Part shown: one piece after another, positions 1 to 6,656 of the stretch | Layout of the letters: every line of letters begins with the position of its first letter | Position numbering within the stretch: the stretch's first letter is position 1 | Assembly: GCA_003024985.2 (NCBI GenBank) | Contig: PXIH01S0049993.1 | DNA length: 10,035 nt | Reading direction: 5' to 3' (one strand) | Source: Euperipatoides rowelli | Lineage: Eukaryota > Onychophora > Udeonychophora > Euonychophora > Peripatopsidae | Position numbers and translations under genes: made by a program | The notes under the pieces: generated by a model | What the model was told of the DNA's origin: nothing | Databases searched by the model: none | The model's input: the letters and a program-made list of their open reading frames with translations, nothing else

Positions 1-26
1 AAAATCAAAACTAAAAAATTCTCTCT
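1..26. repeat. Short dispersed repeat, copy 1
   Basis: The sequence begins AAAATCAAAAC, then an A-rich run, then ATTCT and TCT. It matches 1181-1206 at 24 of 26 positions without gaps. Both copies are followed by a TGAGA-containing stretch (around 35-41 and 1210-1214). The A-richness lowers the weight of the match. I do not recognise the family. Confidence 0.3.
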
Positions 27-1180
27 TCTACAGATGAGATGCAAAAATATCAGGAAAATTAATTATTTTTAATTTTTCAACTTATAGGGGGAAAAAAAAA
101 ACTTTATTGAATATTGTTTTTCTTTGCAGATTCGAATTCCTGATGAGTGATCAAAAAAAAAAAAAAAGGGCTATTCCATTATTTTTTAGTCTTTTAAAAC
201 TGAAACTATTCATAAATAAATACGTTTTTGGATATCTTTTTAATATTTCAATAGTATTAGTGGTTAATGGTAGTATCTGTTCATCATGTAATATGCATAT
301 AATTGCAGAAATGAGATAAAAAATTACCAGGAATTAATACAATTCACTTGTTTGCATCCAATAAAATAATATTTCCTTTCCTTTTGAATGTGTAAAATTA
401 TTAAATAGAGCGTCATAGGTAAAATACATGCTTGTTTGGATGACATTTTAATGCATTTCCAAATGTCTTCGAGATGGTAGGAAGGTAAGCAAATTTTCAT
501 ATTATTATTCCTAATTCCATCTGCACACCAAAAAAACTAAAAAAATCACTAATTTTTACAATCCATATAATAGCACTAATTTTTTTAATGTTCTACAATC
601 AAGTCACTGATAAAATTAGATTTTAATTTTTATCCATATAAAATTTTAGCCAAAATATTTTTTTTCCAGCTTATTAATTAGTATCATAAGAATAGGAGAA
701 ATAGAAAAGATTTAGAAAACATTGGCAAAATCTTTCAAAATCTCCAAATTAATAATTTAAATAATTTTATAACGTGCAATTATGAACTGATTTGATTTAT
801 CTTGGCTATGTTTTAACATTGGTCCCAAATTCACATTTTTTTTATATAAATGAAGATAAAGTTTATTTTCTTCACAGATGAGCAGTTGCCATATAATGGG
901 TTAATGTAATTAAAATGTTAGTGTGAGATTAGGGTTAGGAATTTGTTTTGGTGGCTTCATATAATAGGGATAATAGTTGAAGTTCTTGCTTATTCACATT
1001 TTTTTCTTCAATATTATGTTGGTAAGTAATTATTTTTTAACCCTTTTCGAGGTGAATTAAATTTGGAATTTTTCAAGTGATTCTGAAATTTTGACTTTAA
1101 GGTGGTCTAAATAAATACATTCTAAAACATTTAGGAATAAACTTTGCATTAAATTTCAATTTTAAAAATGTATGATTTTA

Positions 1181-1206
1181 AAAATCAAAACAAAAAAATT
1201 CTATCT
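1181..1206. repeat. Short dispersed repeat, copy 2
   Basis: This is the partner of 1-26 in the same orientation, with two mismatches in 26 bases. A weaker related stretch containing CAGAAATGAGATAAAAAAT lies near 306-324. It could be the remains of an old short interspersed element or simply biased composition. Confidence 0.3.
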
Positions 1207-1574
1207 CAAATGAGACACACACATAGGGCTAAATGTGCCAAAATCGGGTATGGCCTATTTCATCATCTCCGAAAAAAAAAATATTTGTTTCATAAATTGT
1301 TTGGCTTCTTAAATTATTCTGTAACTACAGTAAGTTTAACTATCTACTGTATATAATGTATTTATATTATAGCAAGCGGTTTATATTTTAGTATTTTTTT
1401 TCTGTTTTATTAACATGTCATTTGCTTAATTAGCGCTGTCAGTAAATGTCATGTTAAAAGCGATCTGATCAGTCATTGATTGTAAACAGTTCTTGAAATA
1501 TTAAACTTGTTTGAGCGTACCAATTAATTATTCATTTTATCTTATTTATGTACATGTATGCAAAAAAAAAAATT

Positions 1575-2114
1575 GTCATTTATTTGGACGCTTGTAACTC
1601 CGGAATTGGAGGATTTTTACCTCAAGAGGGTGCTGATGGTAGCCTTAATATTATAGAATATGCTAGCAGAGTATTAAAAAACCTGAATTAAATTATGCTT
1701 TATCATAAAAAGAATGTCTAGCACTCATAATTTTGCATTCATAAATTCTAACTTTACATTCAGTCTGCAAAATTTATCATATACACAGACCATATGGCAT
1801 TAAAATGGTTAATGCGTACAAAAGACCTAAAAAGCAGACTTTTCCGTTGGTCTTTGGTGCTGCAGGAATTTTCCTATGAATTTCGGTATATTGAGAGGAG
1901 TAAAAATAAAATTGCGGCTGCCCTATCACGAGGCACGACAATAGCCCCAGTGGACGATAAACCAGAGTATATTGATAGAATAGCGAACCCAGCCCTTAGT
2001 ATACAAACTATCTCGGAAATAATAATAAATTTACTAAAATCTTACAGCAAACGAATAATTAGGTTAGGCTTTGGCTCTTGCTATACTAAGCAAGGACCCA
2101 ACTCTAATCTGTGA
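1575..2114 (+). pseudogene. Ty3/gypsy-type retrotransposon RNase H remnant
   Basis: This is the decayed C-terminal RNase H part of a Ty3/gypsy polyprotein, which degrades the RNA strand during reverse transcription. Three blocks are visible in order. 1575-1688 reads VIYLDACNSGIGG and ends IIEYASRVLKNLN, with the first catalytic Asp at 1587-1589; a TAA follows. 1691-1732, in a different frame, reads NYA, a stop, then KECLALI, the usual second-acid (Glu) block. 1785-1940, back in the first frame, reads TDHMALKWLMRTKDLKSRLF, then RW, LQEFSYEFRYIE and finally AAALSR. In the family that last block is normally ADALSR, so the fourth catalytic Asp is Ala here (codon 1917-1919). The frame stays open to 2114, but the last 55 or so residues match nothing I recognise; an integrase zinc-binding region would be expected next. 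No LTR, gag or integrase is visible. With one or more frameshifts, internal stops and a lost active-site residue, it is clearly inactive. Confidence 0.86.
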
Positions 2115-2511
2115 GTGCAGGTACTTTCTATAACAAAAGCCCGGGATCACAGTGTCTCCCGATAATAAAAAGGGTTGGAAGCATAGGCTACCTTTACGTC
2201 TTAGGTATGCTTGTCGCGTTCTTAAATATTAATTTTCATGTGCAAGGTGGAGTCAATTGTTTTGTGGATTGTTTACAGATCATGTTAACAGGACATTGGT
2301 TAAACAATAGCAAAAGCCGTATTACAAAAGTAAACAATGCACAAAGATGTTTACACAGCTTATACCCAGCCTGAACAAATCAATGTAACAAAATAAAAAA
2401 CTAACAATTGGCTATTGTGCATTATATACGATATAGTATATAAAAATTATGTAGTGATATATTAATAGCTGCACTATTATTAATGTCATGATTATTGATT
2501 TTTTTTTAAAG
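2115..2511. other. Unassigned stretch between retroelement remnant and TMEM43 exon
   Basis: An open frame runs over 2111-2374 (87 codons), but I recognise no motif in it. It starts inside the end of the retroelement frame and is probably chance or unrecognisable retroelement debris. The last part (2490-2511) is the polypyrimidine tract and AG acceptor of the following TMEM43 exon. Confidence 0.5.
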
Positions 2512-2629
2512 GAAATTTTTGCCAAAGAACATGAATCCAATTCATTATTAACTTGGGGATTAAGAGCTGTTGGCTGGTTAATGCTATTTTGTGGACTGAC
2601 ATGTATTACCAGCATTCTACCAACACTAG
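2512..2629 (+). CDS. TMEM43 (LUMA) penultimate coding exon, partial gene
   Basis: TMEM43 is a multi-pass protein of the endoplasmic reticulum and inner nuclear membrane. It is linked in vertebrates to lamins and emerin. This exon encodes 39 codons plus one base. It opens EIFAKEHESNSLLTWGLR and continues AVGWLMLFCGLTCITSILPT. The SNS-x-x-TWGLRA-x-GW core is the hallmark of the family's C-terminal part, and residues 17-36 form a hydrophobic membrane segment. The exon is bounded by a T-rich tract ending in AG at 2510-2511 and a GT donor at 2630-2631. The single leftover G joins TG at 2856-2857 to make a Val codon, which keeps the family reading PTLV across the junction. The frame is intact. Earlier exons, encoding the N-terminal three quarters of a roughly 400-residue protein, are not in the window. 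Confidence 0.93.
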
Positions 2630-2855
2630 GTAAACTTATTACATAAGTATTAAAAAATAATAATTTAATAGAAAAATATTTATTATCGCATTAATATTTT
2701 TCATAGTTCTAAGTTTTGCCATTATATTTCATGTGAATTTTTACTTGGATTATATTGTAATAATGATTTATAATTTTATTATAAAAATTTATTTATATTC
2801 AAGAACTTTTTCTTTTTTAAATATTAAAATGTTATATACTGTATTTTTTTTTTAG
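2630..2855 (+). other. TMEM43 intron (226 bp, GT-AG)
   Basis: The intron opens GTAAAC and ends in an uninterrupted T run before TAG. It is phase 1: one codon base lies upstream and two downstream. It is AT-rich and contains no other feature I can name, apart from one TACTGTA heptamer at 2837-2843 close to the acceptor. Confidence 0.9.
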
Positions 2856-3073
2856 TGTCCTGTATTCCTATTGTTCGAGAAATAGTCAACATAGGTGTAA
2901 ATACATTCAACATTATAATATCACTATCAATTTCATTCACAATCGTTGCTCTGGGATGGATTTTCTATCGCCCTCTAGTTGGAATCACTTTGATTATCAT
3001 TGCTATAGTGCCTATTTTATTGGCTAGGAGGAGAGCAAAGGAAACTTTAAGGCATGAAAAACTGTACAAATAG
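2856..3073 (+). CDS. TMEM43 (LUMA) last coding exon and stop
   Basis: This exon completes the protein with 71 residues and a TAG stop at 3071-3073. It begins SCIPIVREIVNIGVNTFNII, followed by a membrane segment running to ALGWIFYRPL, then a second segment around GITLIIIAIVPILLA, then a basic tail RRRAKETLRHEKLYK. The motif GW-[IL]-FYRP-L and the block [IV]VPIL-[LV]-AR are diagnostic of TMEM43. By my alignment to the human protein from memory, the Ser eleven residues upstream of the FYRP Tyr-Arg (human Ser358 region) and the Arg of FYRP (human Arg372) are both conserved. These human positions are known from cardiomyopathy and hearing-loss alleles. The tail is a little longer and more basic than the vertebrate one. 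No frameshift or stop interrupts the exon, so the gene looks functional. Confidence 0.94.
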
Positions 3074-3367
3074 GATATCAAATCAATTTTAAATATGTTT
3101 GATTTTTTTCACATGGTAATTTTTAATAATTGTACATTATTTTTTCAAATGATTGAAAAAAAAAAAACTTCCCAATCTTAAAGTTTATAATGGTATTATT
3201 TTTCCCCTAAATTCATCCTGCCTTAAAAATCAAATCTATACTGTATAATTAAACCAATTGCAACATAGGCTTATGAAAAAATTTATCTTTTTATTTTTCA
3301 TTATTAATATCAATGCCAGTTTTTTCATCATAATTCCATCTTTATTACAGGAAAAATCCTCATCCTT

Positions 3368-3390
3368 CATAGATGTTTCAAACATCTATG
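3368..3390 (+). repeat. Perfect 23-bp palindrome / hairpin in 3' UTR
   Basis: The arms CATAGATGTTT and AAACATCTATG are perfect reverse complements around a single C. As RNA this would fold as about ten base pairs with a three-base loop. It lies about 295 bases after the TMEM43 stop. Confidence 0.75.
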
Positions 3391-3418
3391 TTTGTTAGAG
3401 AATTTTAAAAAATTTCAA

Positions 3419-3448
3419 CTGAACTCTATAGTTTTATATGGAGTTCAG
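3419..3448 (+). repeat. Second hairpin in 3' UTR (12-bp stem)
   Basis: CTGAACTC at 3419-3426 pairs with GAGTTCAG at 3441-3448. The pairing continues inward through a T-G wobble and ATA/TAT to leave a six-base loop (GTTTTA). It starts 28 bases after the preceding hairpin, giving a tandem stem-loop arrangement. Confidence 0.72.
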
Positions 3449-3523
3449 AAAAAAAAAATCAATCACCAAAAAAGTTTTATTTACAATCTCAATGATAAGA
3501 TGATCACATAAGGTACAGTATGT

Positions 3524-3529
3524 AATAAA
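3524..3529 (+). promoter_or_regulatory. Candidate polyadenylation signal of TMEM43
   Basis: This is the first canonical AATAAA downstream of the TMEM43 stop, about 450 bases away. It is followed by a T-rich then TG-containing stretch (3536-3575). Another AATAAA-rich cluster at 4042-4054 is an alternative. Confidence 0.5.
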
Positions 3530-3550
3530 GCTACATTTTAATTATAGTGA

Positions 3551-4069
3551 TAGCATGACGCTCAGTGCCATTCATGTAAATTTTAGAACTGTTTAAAAAA
3601 AATCATAGTGCACTAGATAAGTTATATCCCACTCCATCTATTGTTGGTATCTGCATTAAAGTTTTTCAAGTCAATAATGAGACCTGTCTCTAAAACATTT
3701 TTTTCTTTAGCAGACTTAATAAGTTTGGTATTTACAGATAAGAGTGGACAGAGGACACATCTAGAGCTTCCCCCCATAACAATTTTATTTTTAAATATAA
3801 ATATTTCAAATGTATTAATTTTTTTAAAAAAAGTATTAACGAATAGAGCTGCTATTCTATTGAACCTACTACAGTATAAATTTTTGATTGTCAATATTTA
3901 TATATGCTCTACTCTTGTATGCTAAGTAAAAAGGAATGTACAGTATATAATGTGAAAAATATCAACAGATAACCTTAACTACAGTATTTTCACTTATATA
4001 ACATGTTAATTATGTTGTAGGGATGTTTCTATTGTGATTTAAATAAATAATAAAAAATACATTAGCTTT
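3551..4069. other. AT-rich stretch without recognised gene
   Basis: Open frames exist on both strands over about 3622-3925 (up to 94 codons), but neither contains a motif I recognise and the two overlap one another. Four TACAGTA heptamers lie in or just before this stretch (3514, 3870, 3939, 3980). Confidence 0.5.
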
Positions 4070-4072
4070 TTC
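4070..4072. repeat. Possible target-site duplication, left copy (TTC)
   Basis: TTC lies directly outside the outermost aligned base of the left terminal repeat, and the same TTC follows the right repeat at 6654-6656. Three bases is short enough to occur by chance in AT-rich DNA. Confidence 0.35.
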
Positions 4073-4264
4073 TAGTCTGGAAGCTAAGCTTTTAAAAGTA
4101 CTGAAATAACTATTTTCGTTTAACCATAATGGTTATGGAGGCAATAGGTAAAAATGGTAAGTACATGCCTCTGAGAAGCTGAAAAACTCTGTTGCCACTT
4201 CGATAACCTGTGGAGGGCTGAGTATCAATAGAAATAGTCCTTTCAAATAAAGTGCTTCTGCCAT
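4073..4264 (+). repeat. Left terminal inverted repeat
   Basis: This repeat pairs with the reverse complement of 6422-6653. The outer end (TAGTCTGGAAGCTA) matches the other end at 12 of 14 positions. The core 4139-4219 aligns with the complement of 6515-6595 over 81 bases without a gap, at about 61 matches. The inner block 4241-4264, containing TTCAAATAAAGTG, matches the complement of 6422-6445 at 20 of 24. The spacer between core and inner block is 21 bases here against 69 on the right, so one end has gained or lost about 48 bases. The core contains its own small inverted repeat (GGCAATAG at 4140-4147, CTGTTGCC at 4190-4197). Confidence 0.85.
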
Positions 4265-4338
4265 TTTTTTGGGGGGTTCCTTTCATTATTGTAAAGATGA
4301 ATTTTTTTGGACAATACGACATTTAAAGAGCTAATGAT

Positions 4339-6157
4339 GGGGAACTTTGTTGTGAAGAATACAAGTCATTTAATGAAATATCCCCAGATCAAGCACTGGT
4401 TAATCATAGCAAAGTTGCAGGTGGTTTAACTGGAATAACAATGAATGATTCAGTTAGATATAGATGTTTAAATTATAACTATCATTCATATTTGTCAGAA
4501 AAAGCAAAGCAAAACAGCTAATTTCAGTGCAAAACGATCAACTTCTAACCCAGCGATATTCATCTGCAGGTCTTTGATGAAACGACTCCGAGATTAAAAG
4601 TATGTTTCAGCAATTTACAAGATTAAAAGTTTTTGATGAGTGCAATTTAAATTGGTTAACATCTTTATCAGAGTGAAAGCATCAACAGAACCAATGATTT
4701 ATTTCATGCAGAAAGCTGTGGCAAGGCTATGGCAAAGGAATTCACTTTCAAAGATAAAGTAAGCAACCTTCAATAATCTCTATCTGCAGCAAGTTAGCAA
4801 GTGAAAGAAAAAAGAAGATATCTTCATTGATACTGAACATTTGGTTCAACAACTGTATACAGCATTGAAAGGTGGTAGGGATGTTAACTTAAAAGTGACC
4901 CTTAATAGTGAATTATAACAGCTCTTTTTGATAGTGTCTCCAATATATAAGCAACACCAAAATCTGCCCTTGCTCAGGTCCTGCAAGGTGATCATAAAAT
5001 ATTAGATTCAATGGCATATCAACCAAAGAGGAGAACTGCAAAACTTATTGATGGACAGACTTTAGGAAAAATCAAGGCATCCATCAAAAGCAGTACTTGT
5101 AACAAATGTAAGAAAACTACAGTCCCAGTTGTTCATTACTTCATAGGCTATGCGACACCACTGCCACAAAAAAAAAAGGGACAGATTTATTCGCTCTATT
5201 AAAAATAAAGCTTCATTTGAAAATTTCATCTTAGGAACTTCTCCAACAATATGAATCTCTTAAGGCAGAGAATTGCTGGTTTCTGGTTGATTTTAAATCA
5301 TTGATCAAGTTATGACGAATGCTAATTGCAATGTAGATCATTCATTTCAACCCACTAAGCAGACACATGCTTCATTCTTCATGGAATTGACTGTAAAACC
5401 CAAAGATTTCAACCAATCAGTCTTTAGCAGTGATAGTGATATGCTCTTTTTGCTGCCTTTCTCGAATGAACTTTCATCTCTCTGTTGGATGCGGAAGCAG
5501 ACGAGTAAAACTAAGCCTACACCAATTTATGACCTGTCCAAATCAATGTCAACTGAAATAAAAGTTAGTTGCCTTCATGCACTTGCTGGATGTGACACAA
5601 CCAGATCATTTAGTGAGTTTAGTAAGACCTCTATTTGGCTACAAATTAAGATTTACCACCCCTTATTACATGAATTGGGAATCAATAGACAGCTTAGTGA
5701 TTTGGAGAAGTTCACTTTGCTAATATACAGTGAAAAAAAAATGAAGACATTGTCCAGTAAAGGAGATATGAGAGTGGCTATGTTTCAGTGCAGCAAAAGT
5801 CTGGACAAGTTTCCACCAACTGCAGATGCTTTGAGTCGTCATTTTAGTAGAGCTAACGATCAGACTTATGTTTGGTTAAATGCAAATGTTGATAAGCCAA
5901 ACTTGTCCAAAATAAATTGGCTGGTTTATGAAGGATCTGGCGTGTCATCCCATTCTAGCTACAATGCCACCTACTGTATATCATTGAAGGACATCGATTT
6001 GTTTTCATGTCAATGAAAATAATTATGTGGATGTTTATCCAAACGGAGTCAATGCATTGAAAATGTCTGCCCCCCAAGTGAAACATGCAGCAATCAATTT
6101 TTCATAATGATTGTAGCTCGGATGTTGATAAAACAAACAAAATGTGAATTAACAGTG
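4339..6157 (+). pseudogene. XPG/FEN-like nuclease-family protein with CXC tail, multiply frameshifted
   Basis: I recognise this as a copy of a repetitive 'uncharacterized protein' family of cnidarians, molluscs, arthropods and fish. Successive blocks fall in changing frames. 4343-4366 reads NFVVKNTS; 4369-4521 reads FNEISPDQALVNHSKVAGGL, then TGIT; 4805-4915 reads IDTEHLVQQLYTALKGGRDV, then NLK; 4921-5202 includes ALFDSVSNI, KSALAQVLQGD, LIDG and TPLPQKKK; 5177-5251 reads RSIKNKASFENFIL; 5350-5388 reads TH, stop, ADTCFILHGID; 5391-6013 holds SSDSDMLFLL, LHALAGCDTT and KSLDKFPPTADALSRHFSRA. The acidic triplet THEEADT, DTDV, GCDT resembles the metal-binding order of XPG/FEN1 nucleases, and the family's GxGKK that follows GCDT is lost here. 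After the TGA at 6014 the same frame stays cysteine-rich (Cys at 6026, 6032, 6053, 6068, 6086). At least five frameshifts or stops are present. The N-terminus is missing because the left repeat starts just 75 bases upstream. The nuclease activity is inferred from motifs only. Confidence 0.8.
6008..6088 (+). other. Remnant CXC-type cysteine cluster beyond the stop
   Basis: In the frame of the preceding reading, SCQ is followed by TGA, Lys, TAA and Leu, then CGC, six residues, Cys, four residues, Cys, five residues, Cys. The TGA sits exactly where the second Cys of a C-x-C-K motif would be, one base change from TGT or TGC. The C-x-C-x6-C spacing is that of tesmin/TSO1-like CXC clusters at the C-terminus of this family. 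It would be a zinc- or DNA-binding tail in an intact copy. Confidence 0.65.
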
Positions 6158-6421
6158 GAATGAAATATATTGCAGCTTTTGAATTGAGTTACAAAAGTGT
6201 TCTTATTGCTGTTTAAATTACAATTGTTTCTATATTAAAAAAATATTCTAAATAATTGATAAACTTTATTTTCTGTACAAATAAGGTGAATAAATAGATT
6301 AAACAGTTAAATGACCCCATATAACTGTAAAAAGCCTATTATTTCAAATTATTTTTAATTTTATGGGCTACCCTGCAGAGATACTTGAAAACTTTAGACT
6401 AATTCAAGAACAAGATGAAAT
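6158..6421. other. Element interior downstream of the gene, no further coding
   Basis: This AT-rich sequence lies between the decayed gene and the right terminal repeat. I see no second gene here and no transposase motif on either strand. Confidence 0.5.
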
Positions 6422-6653
6422 ATGTCAGATACACTTTATTTGAAGCTCAACCTCGATTGGTTGTCTAATTGTCAGTGACTTGTTACATTGGGGTATTTCA
6501 CTTCATGTATTTCTAACTCTCCACAGATTATCAAAGTGGCAACAGGGCTTTTCAGGATTACCAGGCCATGTGCTATCCATTTCTACCTGTTGCCACTACT
6601 AACATTGATGAGTGAAATGAAAATTCAGTTTTTAAGGACTAGCTTCTACACTA
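6422..6653 (-). repeat. Right terminal inverted repeat
   Basis: This is the reverse-complement partner of 4073-4264. It contains a perfect 11-bp internal inverted repeat (GTGGCAACAGG at 6536-6546 and CCTGTTGCCAC at 6586-6596, 39 bases apart), so the end itself can fold. The left repeat shows the same internal pair in eroded form, which makes it likely to be an original property of the element's ends rather than chance. Confidence 0.85.
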
Positions 6654-6656
6654 TTC
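6654..6656. repeat. Possible target-site duplication, right copy (TTC)
   Basis: TTC directly follows the outermost base of the right repeat and is identical to 4070-4072. If the next two bases are included, TTCTA occurs at both sides (4070-4074 and 6654-6658), but then the terminal repeats would no longer align symmetrically. Confidence 0.35.

Larger units (their letters stand above)
1..1574. other. AT-rich non-coding stretch, no gene recognised
   Basis: This stretch is dominated by A/T runs and has no open frame longer than about 70 codons. None of the short frames resembles a protein I know. It may be intron of the TMEM43 gene (whose exons begin at 2512) or intergenic DNA. I looked for the preceding TMEM43 exons here and did not find them. 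A short sequence at 1-26 recurs at 1181-1206 with two mismatches, which hints at old dispersed repeat DNA. Confidence 0.6.
3074..3550 (+). other. Probable TMEM43 3' untranslated region
   Basis: This AT-rich sequence runs from the TMEM43 stop to just past the first canonical AATAAA (3524-3529). It contains two neighbouring stem-loops (3368-3390 and 3419-3448). The end is placed 10-25 bases past the signal by convention only. Confidence 0.55.
4073..6653 (+). mobile_element. DNA transposon with long terminal inverted repeats carrying an XPG-like/CXC gene (degraded)
   Basis: About 2.58 kb of sequence is enclosed by inverted repeats at 4073-4264 and 6422-6653 and flanked by a possible TTC duplication. 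The interior carries one recognisable gene on the + strand, broken by frameshifts and stops (4339-6157). It belongs to a repetitive protein family with XPG/FEN-like nuclease motifs and a cysteine-rich tail. No DDE/RNase H-like transposase and no reverse transcriptase is visible inside, so this copy is probably an internally deleted, long-dead member. Repbase's Academ superfamily is described, to my recollection, as encoding XPG-type nucleases and making 3-4 bp duplications, so it is the natural comparison. I cannot verify that assignment. An alternative is that the inverted repeats belong to an unrelated foldback element which captured the gene. Confidence 0.78.

Noticed and set aside
107-319. 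70-codon open frame on the + strand
   Set aside because: It is A/T-driven, includes a poly-lysine run from an A tract, and has no family resemblance or conserved motif.
926-945. TTAGGGTTAGG-like telomeric repeat, and TTAGGTTAGG near 2060
   Set aside because: At most two units in each place, with no array. This is expected by chance and is not telomeric sequence.
1168-1356. 62-codon open frame on the + strand
   Set aside because: Low-complexity AT-rich sequence overlapping a short repeat; no recognisable domain.
2111-2374. 87-codon open frame after the retroelement remnant
   Set aside because: No motif of integrase or any other family could be found. The start overlaps the previous frame's stop, so chance or unrecognisable debris is likelier.
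2412-2615. Minus-strand 67-codon frame
   Set aside because: It is antisense to the TMEM43 exon and its intron flank, so it is a shadow frame.
3622-3925. Overlapping open frames on both strands (94 and 90 codons)
   Set aside because: The minus-strand one has a C-x-x-C-P and looks slightly non-random, but I could match neither to a family, and overlapping opposite frames are expected by chance. A translated search would decide.
4110-4322. Minus-strand 70-codon frame
   Set aside because: It lies within the left terminal inverted repeat and its inner flank. The sequence is explained by the repeat.
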